From Anaerolineae bacterium (GTDB lineage Bacteria; Chloroflexota; Anaerolineae; Aggregatilineales; J027), in the NCBI GenBank assembly GCA_019913005.1, contig JAIOHL010000105.1, forward strand, positions 75,177 to 114,406: DNA of 39,230 nt. Direction: 5' to 3'. Positions 15,363-23,518 of the stretch are shown here, piece by piece. The stretch's first letter is position 1. Every line of letters starts with the position of its first letter. The position numbers and the translations under genes are program-made. The notes beneath the pieces are model-generated. The model ran no database searches. It saw only the letters and a list, made by a program, of their open reading frames with translations, and was not told the DNA's origin.

Positions 15363-16277
15363 TCAGACCTTATTTTCATCAAGTGTGGAAGGTTTGTCTT
15401 GATAATTGAAGCCATACGCATCGGCAAGGATTTCTGCCCAAGGCATCGCTCCAAGTTGAATGACATCAATTGCTGACATTATCGTTGCAAGTGCTATCCC
15501 AAACGAGATTTGTGGCGTTTCAATGCACCCATATTGGGATTTTTCAGGCATAAAGAATGGCGAGGCCCACAAACGATTCCCCTCAGTATCTAGAGGAGTA
15601 AAAGGGCTAACGACATTATGGGACCCCAATACCATCATATCAACACTTCTCATTTTACCTTGTTGAGAAAGGGACTGAAGTTTTTCATTAATAACAGCAG
15701 GATTTTGGATAATCACTCCATGTTTCTGGATTTTCACATTTCTTGCCAAAATCATTGAAAAAAATGGGTTCTTTATATTAGGGATATTTTCCGAACGCGA
15801 TAGTATCAGAACTTGACTTAAATCAAGAGCTGGGCTAATGAAGGCCAAACCAACTGGTTTACGTCGAGCAATAAGATCTTTTACTTTGGATACTTGATCT
15901 ATAGCATGTTCTAGGCTTTGCGCATCAGCTCCTGCTAAATGTATGGTATGTTTTGCCTCGATGTAACAATAAATGGCTTCTATCGGAATATATTCTTTAC
16001 GTGCAAAGTCTTGCTTATCTCTAGGCTTTAAACTAGGAAAGCGGACCCTTTCATAGATGATGATATCGTCGCCAGCAGTTTCTCCATTTTTGTCAACGGC
16101 GTAACCTCGCACTACTCCATATTGGGTAGGCAAAACACTCTGTATAACTTCACAGATCGCTACCTCAAACTCATCTCCATAATCAAAATTATGGGTGGTA
16201 GCTATTTCAGATAATTTACCAGTAAATCTGTTGGATAGAGTGACGATATAATCTCGATACAAATATTTCTTTGTCAT
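15363..16277 (-). CDS. DUF6602-like protein with putative PD-(D/E)XK nuclease fold
   Basis: 304 aa, AGGA eight bases before the ATG. Residues about 32-110 carry the pattern GDEFEVAICEVI, YGVVRGYAVD, AGDDIIIYER, IPIEAIYCYIEAK. A Glu helix, then a D-D-I-I-I-Y strand (D70/D71), then a strand ending E107-A-K109 is the order of the PD-(D/E)XK core. The same order is found in the DUF6602 family as I remember it. The C-terminal half (about 130-290) has no recognised motif. No methyltransferase or helicase partner is nearby, so restriction or defence is only a suggestion. AT content is higher than in neighbouring housekeeping genes, which suggests transfer. It diverges from the membrane protein at 16394. 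Confidence 0.6.
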   Translation of the reverse strand: MTKKYLYRDYIVTLSNRFTGKLSEIATTHNFDYGDEFEVAICEVIQSVLPTQYGVVRGYAVDKNGETAGDDIIIYERVRFPSLKPRDKQDFARKEYIPIEAIYCYIEAKHTIHLAGADAQSLEHAIDQVSKVKDLIARRKPVGLAFISPALDLSQVLILSRSENIPNIKNPFFSMILARNVKIQKHGVIIQNPAVINEKLQSLSQQGKMRSVDMMVLGSHNVVSPFTPLDTEGNRLWASPFFMPEKSQYGCIETPQISFGIALATIMSAIDVIQLGAMPWAEILADAYGFNYQDKPSTLDENKV

Positions 16278-16393
16278 CAGATGTTTCCTAAGAAAGCATT
16301 ATGATATATGATAATAGAACATTAATTATTTCAAATCGAAAATTCTGTAGTATGCTATTCGGATAGTTTAACATATTATAGCTGTGGAAATTG

Positions 16394-17080
16394 ATGATCG
16401 TGAAAAAGTTCATTTATAACCCGTATACAGTTACGATAGCAGGGAGTGTAATAGCAGCTATTACTGCCACCATCATTTTATCAAACAGTGGAAATCTAGT
16501 ACGACAGTTTTCTTCTATTATGGAGAAGTTTTTTGGGCTAACTATCAGACTGCCTATGTTTGTATTTTTATTGGCTATCGCCAGTCTGATTTTGATACCC
16601 GTTATCCTTAAATTGAAGCTATTGCCTATTCCAGCAATTTATAAAATAAATGTAGTGGGTTTTTGGAGAGTATTGGGAGGAATCTATTGTCTAACAGGAA
16701 AGCCTACCGAGAAATGCTCATGGGAAATTAAGCTAAAAGAAGCTAACGGAAATGGCTTTTATGGGCCTTATATTACCCTTCGGCAAGGTTACTATCGAGT
16801 CATTTTTCGCCTTAAGATAAGTAATAATGAGGGTCATGATAATATCGGACTTTTAGATGTAGTTTCTGGTACGGGACCAGCAGTAGGAACAACTCGCCAT
16901 GCCGAAACAAAATTAAGTGCCTCCCATTTTGTCAGAAGTGAGGGCTATCAAGAATTCAAGCTTGAATTCAGTCTTGAAAAGGAAACTGAAGGAGTCGAAT
17001 TTAGGGTAAATGTTGCTAAGGATCAACAAAAAGAGCGAAGTCTTAGTCTAGACTATATTGCTTTGGTCAAGATTTCTTAA
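16394..17080 (+). CDS. Two-helix membrane protein with C-terminal beta-sandwich (carbohydrate-binding-like) domain
   Basis: 228 aa from ATG 16394 (a TTG at 16391 adds one residue). Transmembrane helices lie at about 11-31 and 54-76. Residues 85-228 are beta-rich: CSWEIKLKEANG, ITLRQGYYRVIFRLKIS, GYQEFKLEFSLEKE, VEFRVNV and a final LSLDYIALV. The ordered pattern of strand, F-x-x-x-F and a final D-Y-I-x-L strand resembles jelly-roll carbohydrate-binding modules (CBM6/35-like), but no binding residues can be assigned. It is AT-rich like its divergent neighbour. A surface-glycan contact or assembly role is possible. No family is recognised with confidence. Confidence 0.65.
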   Translation: MIVKKFIYNPYTVTIAGSVIAAITATIILSNSGNLVRQFSSIMEKFFGLTIRLPMFVFLLAIASLILIPVILKLKLLPIPAIYKINVVGFWRVLGGIYCLTGKPTEKCSWEIKLKEANGNGFYGPYITLRQGYYRVIFRLKISNNEGHDNIGLLDVVSGTGPAVGTTRHAETKLSASHFVRSEGYQEFKLEFSLEKETEGVEFRVNVAKDQQKERSLSLDYIALVKIS

Positions 17081-17419
17081 ATTCAATGCAATTCGATTGA
17101 CCCTTGCACCCTACTTTCGAACTACCTCGCTTGACTTGCCAGCGATCTATAGTCCCGGGAATTTTCTTCCTCGGCTTGTACAAAAATATAGACAACCTAC
17201 CTTTTAAACCCACTCCTCATATATCATAAAATGGCCCATTGACGGCCTTGTGTCTTTTTTAACAATTACTTGACAAAAATTAGAGATTTCACATTCTAAC
17301 CATAACCCTATGGTAATCCGTAAAAGAATTGTGAATAATGTAAAGAGGCCTACCGTATTAATTCTATCTTTACAACACTATTGCTCTACGCTGTAGGTAG
17401 CCTTTATCGGAGGTATGAT
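17081..17419. other. Long AT-rich intergenic region upstream of the beta-helix gene
   Basis: This 339-bp gap has no credible ORF. It contains a TTGACA box (17270-17275) with AT-rich sequence at -10 distance, the perfect dyad ACCATA-ACCC-TATGGT (17299-17314) just downstream of that box, and a possible leader stem. In the stem, GGCCTAC near 17347-17353 can pair with GTAGG and CC near 17393-17403, closing just before the GGAGG ribosome site (17409-17413). Together these look like a regulated promoter and leader; none is confirmed. Confidence 0.4.
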
Positions 17420-20400
17420 TTGATTTCATTCAAGCGATTTGTAGGAATTGCTTTTGTCGTAGCCTTTATCGGCATCGCCGTCGTCGCCTCACCCGCACGC
17501 CCATCCGAGGCATCGCTATCCATTACACAGGATAATATGGGCGGAAGCCCCGCTCAATTTGTAGATGATCCAGTCGGTACTCCCTCCCCTGCCCAAACAA
17601 GCGGCAACCAATATTATGTCGCCACCAATGGCAATAATAGCTGGCCCGGTACGGTGGCCCAGCCGTGGCGCACCATTCAATATGCGGCGGGTCGCGTGGT
17701 TGCAGGCGATGTCGTCTGGATTCGCGGCGGCACCTATGTTGAACAAGTGACGCCAGCCAATTCTGGTCAATCAGGCCTCCCGATTACCTATAAAGCCTAT
17801 CCGGGCGAACAACCGATCATTGACGGGCAAAACAACAGTGCCCGCCTCTACAATATTTTGCTGGTCAATCGCCGTTTTATCACCTTTGACGGCATCCGGG
17901 TCGAAGAACCCTGGGTCTCATGGGCACTGATCGAAAATAGCGACTACATCACCATGCAAAATATGCAGTTCATGAACCCCACTTACCCCAGTAGTATGCA
18001 GCGGAATTTCTGGGGCATTGATATTCGCAACAGCAACAACAATCGCATCACAAGTTCAGTGTTGGATCGTTGGGGTCGCTACCAAAACGGCGATAGCGAA
18101 GGTAATCATATCGGGATTCATGGCAACAACAACATGACGCGCGGTATCTACAATGTCATTGAATACAACACCTTCACCTATGGCGCACAGGGCTGCATTA
18201 TCTTAAATGCGTCCTATAATGTCATTCGCAACAACACCTTCTACAACGATTGGCAAAAGGGCATTTATGTAGGCTGGTTTACCAACCCCGGTGGCGAACC
18301 CGCTGGCACGGATTGGGTCGCCTATCGCAATCTCATCGAGAACAACCAGTTTATCCGCTCCAATAATTCAGAGTACGATCATGGTGGATTAGGCATCGAA
18401 TCCACCGCCGCTGGCTCCATCATCCGCCGCAACGTCATGCGCAATAACGACCACTTTGGCCTAATCGTGACCGTGTTCGGCAATGGCTACGCCCTGCGCG
18501 ATTGGCAGACCCATATCTATAACAATACCATCGTCTACAATGGGCTAGACCGCTTCCAATATCGTGGGCATGGTCTCACCATCAGCAATCACGGCCTCGG
18601 CCTAGAACTGCATGATACGGTTGTCAAGAACAACATCATCTATGGCAATTTGACCCATGCGGATGGCAATGTCAACCATATCAATATCGAGGTGACAGGT
18701 TCTGCCAACAATCCACCGCATGGCCGGACGGTTTTCGCAGGTAATCTGATCGAAAATCCTCGCCCCACGACCTGCCAAAATAACATCAATCGCAATGGAC
18801 AAGGCGGCGCAGATTGCCCCATCTACATGGATGGAGTCGGGTCCGGGAATGTCGCGTTCTGGCAAGCCCGCTATCCCACCTATTTCTACGGCAATCGCGA
18901 GGGCAATCCCAGCTTTGCCAGCTATGACCCCGCCAACGGTGTATTCGATTTGACGCTCACCGCTGGTTCACCCGCCATAGATGGGGGGTCGCCCCTCACA
19001 GCCACCCGGTCTGCTGGTACGGGCAACGTGCTTCCGGTCTGGGATGCCTATTATTTTGCCGACAGCTATGGGGGTATGATTCAGCCGGACATCATTCGCG
19101 TTGGCAATTCGGTTGCGCGTATCGTCTCGATAGACATCAATAACCACAACATCACCCTTGACCGAACGTTGACGTGGACTGCCAATGCCTATGTGAATCT
19201 TCAATATTTTGGAACAGGCCCAGATATTGGCGCCTACGAATTTAGCCAACCCGACACGGTTGTGTTATTTAATCCCGCCATCCCGCGTGCCGCTCTCTTA
19301 AACACGCTACAAGATTTGCCACCGAACTCGGCCTATACCGTGTTCGATACCGGTTCGAGCTTTACCACTGGCCGATGGGTCATGGGTGACTGGAATGCGG
19401 ATGGGTTACGCACACTTGGCGTATTTAACGCCGGGGCTTTCTATTACACCAATAATTATGGACAGAGTGGAAATTGGACAGGCATTTGGATTGGGCCAAA
19501 TGGCATTCCGGTCTCTGGTCGTTTCAGTGCTGCTGCCCCCAACGACTGCATCGGTGTGGTAGACAGCGCCAATTTCCCGCCCTATGGTACAGCCTTCGCG
19601 CTATATTTCACCTGTAATCTTACCAGTGGGCCGACACCCCCCTTGACCTATCAATGGCTCAGTGTGCTGCTGCCAGATGCCCAAGGATTTTCAGGTGTGC
19701 ATCAATTTGGCGCAGGTGATTTTGACGGGGATGGCGTAGATTCTGTTGCAGTTCGTCGTGGTCCGTACATCGCCTTCACCAATGTGCCACCCACAACAGT
19801 GAACTCAGCTTTCAACTATGCCCAATATATCGGAGCACCAAGCACCAATGACTACGGCACATTCGTCGTTGGCGACTGGAATTCTGACCTGTTTGATACC
19901 TTCGGCTTGGTCTACAACAACGGCAATTTCTATCGCCGCAACGACCTCTCATGGAACTCAGGGCAATACTTCCTTCAGCGCGTTGGACAACCCATTGGCA
20001 GTACCATTACGGCTGCTACATGGCGTAGCGGCGGTGGTGAGGCTGGCACCAGCGGCGCCGAAGTCGTGGCTGAACAGCCCACCCCAGAGGCGACTCCCTC
20101 AATTTTAACCGAGCGGCGCTTGGTTGAATCGGACGATCCGCTCGTCACGCCTGTCGGCCAATGGATAGGGATAGAGAATTCAAGTGCCAGTGGTGGACGT
20201 TATCTAACCGCCCTCGGTGAAAAGACCGGACAAAATGTCTTGACCATCGAATTTTCGGGTACAGCGTTGGAAGTCGTCTATGTGGAGACACCCGAACCGG
20301 GGGCGTTTACGATCATCGTAGATGATGTCGCTGTCCGCACCGTCATAATCCCCGGCGGCATCACGCAACCGCTCTTCAATCAGCGTTCGGTGATTTCCTA

Positions 20401-20491
20401 CCTTGAACCCGGCCCGCACACCCTCAAGATCGTGGCGATTGATGGCACAGTAGCCATTGATGCCTTCGATTTAACCGTGCTGGTCGAATAA
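17420..20491 (+). CDS. Large secreted right-handed beta-helix protein with FG-GAP/VCBS-like repeats
   Basis: 1023 aa from a TTG at 17420, chosen because GGAGG (17409-17413) stands six bases before it. Residues 1-31 are a signal peptide. Residues about 65-180 include YYVATNGNNSWPGT and AQPWRTIQYAAGRVVAGDVV, the DUF1565/pectate-lyase-like entry to a parallel beta-helix. The helix follows with many N-N-T-F / I-x-x-N-x-I rungs (about 180-480). Residues about 630-880 hold repeats of the GDWNADG, GDFDGDG and GDWNSD type, typical of calcium-binding FG-GAP/VCBS blades. A final beta domain covers about 920-1023. The likely role is binding or cleaving an extracellular polysaccharide. No catalytic residues are assigned. 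Confidence 0.88.
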   Translation: MISFKRFVGIAFVVAFIGIAVVASPARPSEASLSITQDNMGGSPAQFVDDPVGTPSPAQTSGNQYYVATNGNNSWPGTVAQPWRTIQYAAGRVVAGDVVWIRGGTYVEQVTPANSGQSGLPITYKAYPGEQPIIDGQNNSARLYNILLVNRRFITFDGIRVEEPWVSWALIENSDYITMQNMQFMNPTYPSSMQRNFWGIDIRNSNNNRITSSVLDRWGRYQNGDSEGNHIGIHGNNNMTRGIYNVIEYNTFTYGAQGCIILNASYNVIRNNTFYNDWQKGIYVGWFTNPGGEPAGTDWVAYRNLIENNQFIRSNNSEYDHGGLGIESTAAGSIIRRNVMRNNDHFGLIVTVFGNGYALRDWQTHIYNNTIVYNGLDRFQYRGHGLTISNHGLGLELHDTVVKNNIIYGNLTHADGNVNHINIEVTGSANNPPHGRTVFAGNLIENPRPTTCQNNINRNGQGGADCPIYMDGVGSGNVAFWQARYPTYFYGNREGNPSFASYDPANGVFDLTLTAGSPAIDGGSPLTATRSAGTGNVLPVWDAYYFADSYGGMIQPDIIRVGNSVARIVSIDINNHNITLDRTLTWTANAYVNLQYFGTGPDIGAYEFSQPDTVVLFNPAIPRAALLNTLQDLPPNSAYTVFDTGSSFTTGRWVMGDWNADGLRTLGVFNAGAFYYTNNYGQSGNWTGIWIGPNGIPVSGRFSAAAPNDCIGVVDSANFPPYGTAFALYFTCNLTSGPTPPLTYQWLSVLLPDAQGFSGVHQFGAGDFDGDGVDSVAVRRGPYIAFTNVPPTTVNSAFNYAQYIGAPSTNDYGTFVVGDWNSDLFDTFGLVYNNGNFYRRNDLSWNSGQYFLQRVGQPIGSTITAATWRSGGGEAGTSGAEVVAEQPTPEATPSILTERRLVESDDPLVTPVGQWIGIENSSASGGRYLTALGEKTGQNVLTIEFSGTALEVVYVETPEPGAFTIIVDDVAVRTVIIPGGITQPLFNQRSVISYLEPGPHTLKIVAIDGTVAIDAFDLTVLVE

Positions 20492-20518
20492 GCACCATCA
20501 ACCGAAATAAAAGAAACC

Positions 20519-20554
20519 AACTGCTCCAATGACTCGCTCAAAGGGGCAGTTTTT
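20519..20554 (+). terminator. Terminator of the beta-helix gene
   Basis: AACTGCTCC pairs with GGGGCAGTT (9 bp, one G-U) and runs into TTTTGTTT. It lies 28 bp after the stop codon. Confidence 0.85.
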
Positions 20555-20566
20555 GTTTCAAGCTAG

Positions 20567-20594
20567 ACTCAGCACGATAGCTTTAGCCCCGTGT
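20567..20594 (+). repeat. REP-like palindrome, copy 2 (degenerate left arm)
   Basis: ACTCAGCACGATAGCTTTAG followed by CCCCGTGT. The right arm and loop match the 34247 and 38747 copies exactly. The left arm carries GATAGC instead of GGCGGC, which weakens the stem. Confidence 0.7.
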
Positions 20595-20611
20595 GCAAAT
20601 GACGAAAAACA

Positions 20612-21958
20612 TCAAAGCGTCGCCCGCGCAAACTGTTCATAGCGTGCCCAAACTGACGGAGCCAGCGCCTTCGCCTCCTCCATAATCGCCCGTTCATCTA
20701 GCGTCAACAACTGCCGATCTCGCATCAACACCCGCCCCGCCGCAATCGTTGTCCGTACCATCGAAGCCTCAAATCCGAACAGGATATGCCACGCCAAATT
20801 GCCAGCTGTTAACGGGGTATAAGGCCGATAATCCACTACGATCAAATCCGCTGTCGCCCCCACCTCAATTTTGCCGATTTGCTGCTCCGGGAAAAACAGC
20901 GAAGCCAAACGTGCATTATTGACCAATGCCATCTTCGCAATCCCATCACCGGGGGCACGGCGTGGGTCGCCATAGGTCACTTTTTGCAGCAGATAGGCAG
21001 TTTTCCAATCGGCCCACATATTATTCGAGAAGCCATCATTACCCAAACATAGATTCATGTCCGCAGTCAACATCGCATCAATTTGGGCCGCCCCAACCGC
21101 GTTATTCATGTTGCTGCGCGGCTGATGGCTCACCCATGTCCCCGTATCCCGTAAAATCTCAAGTTCCCATGGGTCGCAATGCACCGCATGGGCCACAATC
21201 GTTTTTGGTCCTAAAATCCCCGCGTCACGCAGACGGTGTACTACTGGTTTGCCATATTTTTGCAGGCTGTCCCATTCATCCGCCTCATGTTCCGCCACAT
21301 GAATATGGAAACCTGTATCCAAGCCCTGCGCGGCACTCACACAATCCGCCAGTGTTTTTTCTGAGAGTGTCAAACTGGCATGGAGGCCAAATGTTGCCGA
21401 GACCATCGGGCGATTTTTCGCCGCCTGTAGAAAACGTACATTTTCAGCAATCCCCGCCTGCGTTTTTGCTACCCCGTCTCGATCTGTCACCTCATAACAC
21501 AGCACGGCTCGCACCCCGGCCTGTTCCACCGCATTAGCGATGATGTCCAACGACCCATCAATACAATTGGGGCTGGCGTGGTGGTCAATCAACGTTGTTG
21601 TGCCATGTTTGACCGCATCCACCAGACATACCAACGCACTCATCCGCACCGCATCCGCATCCAGCGCCTTATCCAGCGGCCACCACAACCGCTGCAAAAT
21701 TTCCGGGAAATCTTTGGGGGCCGGGCCGGGAATCGCCATCCCCCGTGCATACGCCCCGTAAAAATGGGTATGAGCACAAATACTCCCCGGCATCAACAAG
21801 CTGCCATCCGCATCTATCGTATCCGCATCAGGATATTCGGCCTGCAATTTTGCCGACAGCCCAATCGCCTTGATTTTGTCGCCCTCAATATAAACCGCGT
21901 GATTTTCAAGCAAACCACTGTCGGTCAGGGTTACAAGGGTTGCGTTCGTAATAAGCAT
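20612..21958 (-). CDS. ssnA: SsnA-like amidohydrolase (aminohydrolase of the purine-degradation cluster)
   Basis: 448 aa. Metal-dependent amidohydrolase marks: PGSICAHTHFYG (H63, H65), HIHVAEHEADEW, VAHAVHCDPWEL, LCLGNDGFSNNMW (Asp ligand), and a C-terminal GATADLIVVDY. LWWPLDKALD, TLIDHHASP, CYEVTDRDG and SHQPRSNMNNAVG also match E. coli SsnA closely as I remember it, more than they match guanine or cytosine deaminases. SsnA sits next to xdhD in the E. coli ygeW-xdhD region, linked to anaerobic purine breakdown, where it is thought to act on an oxidised purine-derived ring. It is the last gene of a long minus-strand run. A homolog of its usual partner XdhD begins at 38811. Confidence 0.85.
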   Translation of the reverse strand: MLITNATLVTLTDSGLLENHAVYIEGDKIKAIGLSAKLQAEYPDADTIDADGSLLMPGSICAHTHFYGAYARGMAIPGPAPKDFPEILQRLWWPLDKALDADAVRMSALVCLVDAVKHGTTTLIDHHASPNCIDGSLDIIANAVEQAGVRAVLCYEVTDRDGVAKTQAGIAENVRFLQAAKNRPMVSATFGLHASLTLSEKTLADCVSAAQGLDTGFHIHVAEHEADEWDSLQKYGKPVVHRLRDAGILGPKTIVAHAVHCDPWELEILRDTGTWVSHQPRSNMNNAVGAAQIDAMLTADMNLCLGNDGFSNNMWADWKTAYLLQKVTYGDPRRAPGDGIAKMALVNNARLASLFFPEQQIGKIEVGATADLIVVDYRPYTPLTAGNLAWHILFGFEASMVRTTIAAGRVLMRDRQLLTLDERAIMEEAKALAPSVWARYEQFARATL

Positions 21959-21974
21959 CGTTTTTCTTTTTCTC

Positions 21975-22352
21975 TCAATAAGGTCTTCGGGCTAAAGCGC
22001 CAATCAGCGGAGTAAAATGTTTCATATTGCGTGTATAGAGTGGAATTTGTAGACGATGGCTTGCTGCGGCAATAAGACAATCCATCGCGTCTACATTATG
22101 GCTTAGGTGGAATTTTGTCAGGCTTTCCTCAGCCCACTCCAAATCCAAATTATCCATAGGAACGGTTTCAAAATCTTTGAGTAATTTGAGAACAGAACGC
22201 AACGCCGCGCTATTTTCAGTGCCCTCAATCAGTTCTAATGCCACAATAGTGACTATGCCGGGTTTTGATTGACTTGCAATCCATTGACGGGCAGGTTGAT
22301 ATAAACGCAGTAGATCAACCAAAATGGATGTGTCTAATAGACAACCTACCAT
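21975..22352 (-). CDS. VapC-like PIN-domain toxin
   Basis: 125 aa. PIN-domain acidic residues are visible in CLLDTSILVDLL (first Asp), VALELIEGTENS (Glu) and NVDAMDCLIAA (Asp), with the closing YTRNMKHFTPL strand. Family members are Mg-dependent RNases that cut tRNA or rRNA and are held inactive by a partner antitoxin. Its start overlaps the end of the upstream gene by seven bases, the usual antitoxin-toxin order. It lies between two metabolic genes (a conserved unknown and ssnA) and seems to interrupt that run. Confidence 0.88.
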   Translation of the reverse strand: MVGCLLDTSILVDLLRLYQPARQWIASQSKPGIVTIVALELIEGTENSAALRSVLKLLKDFETVPMDNLDLEWAEESLTKFHLSHNVDAMDCLIAAASHRLQIPLYTRNMKHFTPLIGALARRPY

Positions 22353-22657
22353 CCGCGTTTTTCCTTACGCTTGCGGCGTTGTTCTTTCACCCATTCAACA
22401 CTATCCGTTATCCCTTTATGTTCCCATCCACCCATTAGGTTTGCCGCAATTTCTGGCCCCGTTTTAGGTTCTTGCGTGAGATAATAGGCGATTTCCTCAT
22501 CCGTCAGGGGTTGATTTTCAGGGTCATTTTCGTCTGGCGTAGCTTCGGGTAAGTTGATAATGACCTCAACCTCCTGTGGCGGCAAATCGGCTGGAAATTC
22601 ATCAATCACCAATTGACCCTGCTCTGTAATCCGTCCATTCAACCGTAATGTGGTCAT
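22346..22657 (-). CDS. Antitoxin-like partner of the PIN toxin
   Basis: 103 aa, GAGGGA before the ATG. Residues 1-35 start MTTLRLNGRITEQGQLVIDE, an AbrB-like or short beta segment as seen in some VapB antitoxins. An acidic middle (TPDENDPENQPLTDEE) and a basic tail (VKEQRRKRKEKRGW) follow. The DNA-binding class is not clear. The assignment rests mainly on the seven-base overlap with the VapC-like gene. Confidence 0.65.
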   Translation of the reverse strand: MTTLRLNGRITEQGQLVIDEFPADLPPQEVEVIINLPEATPDENDPENQPLTDEEIAYYLTQEPKTGPEIAANLMGGWEHKGITDSVEWVKEQRRKRKEKRGW

Positions 22658-22712
22658 CTTCGTCCCTCAATCCTTGATAATGATTTTCATCCACACGGGC
22701 CTGCATTTCTCT

Positions 22713-22742
22713 AAATTCAGCACGGTGGCTTTAGCCCCGTGT
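22713..22742 (+). repeat. REP-like palindrome, copy 3
   Basis: AAATTCAGCACGGTGGCTTT followed by AGCCCCGTGT. It differs from the 34247 copy only at the bulged base (T for C). It sits in the gap between the conserved unknown and the antitoxin. Confidence 0.85.
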
Positions 22743-22753
22743 TTTTAATGGCT

Positions 22754-23509
22754 TTAATACAATTCTACCGGAATATCAATCATCTTCGCCCCGCCCAACC
22801 GTTCGATGTGCTCCATTATCTGATGGGCGCTCTCTTTTGCATCATCATCCGATAGATAATCATGCGGCTGCAAATAGACAAATTCTTCGCCTTCGCGTTT
22901 GTCTGCCGGATTGGTCGAGGCCGTTACATTGCCATTTTCACACAACACCCGTATCCGCGCCCCAATCGGATATTCAATTTCTGGCTTATCGGTCTTTTTG
23001 CTAGATCGTTCCGTTGACCGTGCCGCCTCCCAACTTCGCAGTGGATTAATCCCTCCTTGTTTAAGGGCATGAAACACCCGATCCACAAAATAATCGCTGG
23101 TGCTGTACAAATCGCGGATGTGGTGGGCCTGCTCAAAACGATCCCACGTAGTATAGATAAACGCGAAACGGTGCGGCTTGGGTTTATTGACAATCGGCGG
23201 GGTGCGTTCGATTAATTCCCGAAATTGGAGTTTGTAGTATTCCTCATCATCCCGTGCATGGGGTGATTCATCCGGCAGCAAGTCCCGCCGATGGGTCAGT
23301 TCATAACCCGCGATTTCAGCATAATACGCAATCGTGCTGGCCTGTTCGCCGAAAGTCTTGGCGCTGCTAAAAAACAGAGCAATATAACGGGCAGTGATAC
23401 CATTAGGGGCTTGTTTAGTGGGGACACGATACCAGTGCTGGTCACGCGCAATCTCAAAATCGCGTTTCCGTGAGACGACACCAACCAGCACCGCATCTTC
23501 AGGATTCAT
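22754..23509 (-). CDS. Conserved hypothetical protein
   Basis: 251 aa. The N-terminal third reads VLVGVVSRKRDFEIARDQHW, then YRVP, ITARYIALFFS, and YYAEIAGYELTHRRDLLPDE. Residues about 100-135 hold HRFAFIYTTWDRFEQAHHIRDLY. I recognise this as a pattern seen in other Chloroflexota unknowns, often next to DNA-binding or restriction genes, but I cannot name a Pfam family. The C-terminal 70 residues are acidic and charged. No catalytic motif stands out. It begins nine bases after the stop of the PLP enzyme at 23519, so the two are probably co-transcribed. Confidence 0.75.
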   Translation of the reverse strand: MNPEDAVLVGVVSRKRDFEIARDQHWYRVPTKQAPNGITARYIALFFSSAKTFGEQASTIAYYAEIAGYELTHRRDLLPDESPHARDDEEYYKLQFRELIERTPPIVNKPKPHRFAFIYTTWDRFEQAHHIRDLYSTSDYFVDRVFHALKQGGINPLRSWEAARSTERSSKKTDKPEIEYPIGARIRVLCENGNVTASTNPADKREGEEFVYLQPHDYLSDDDAKESAHQIMEHIERLGGAKMIDIPVELY

Positions 23510-23518
23510 GCAATGGAC

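Noticed and set aside
20926-21537. 203-codon open frame on the plus strand opposite the ssnA-like gene
   Set aside because: The translation is rich in P, H, S and R with no motif, and it lies entirely antisense to a well-supported enzyme; it is a shadow of GC-rich coding DNA.
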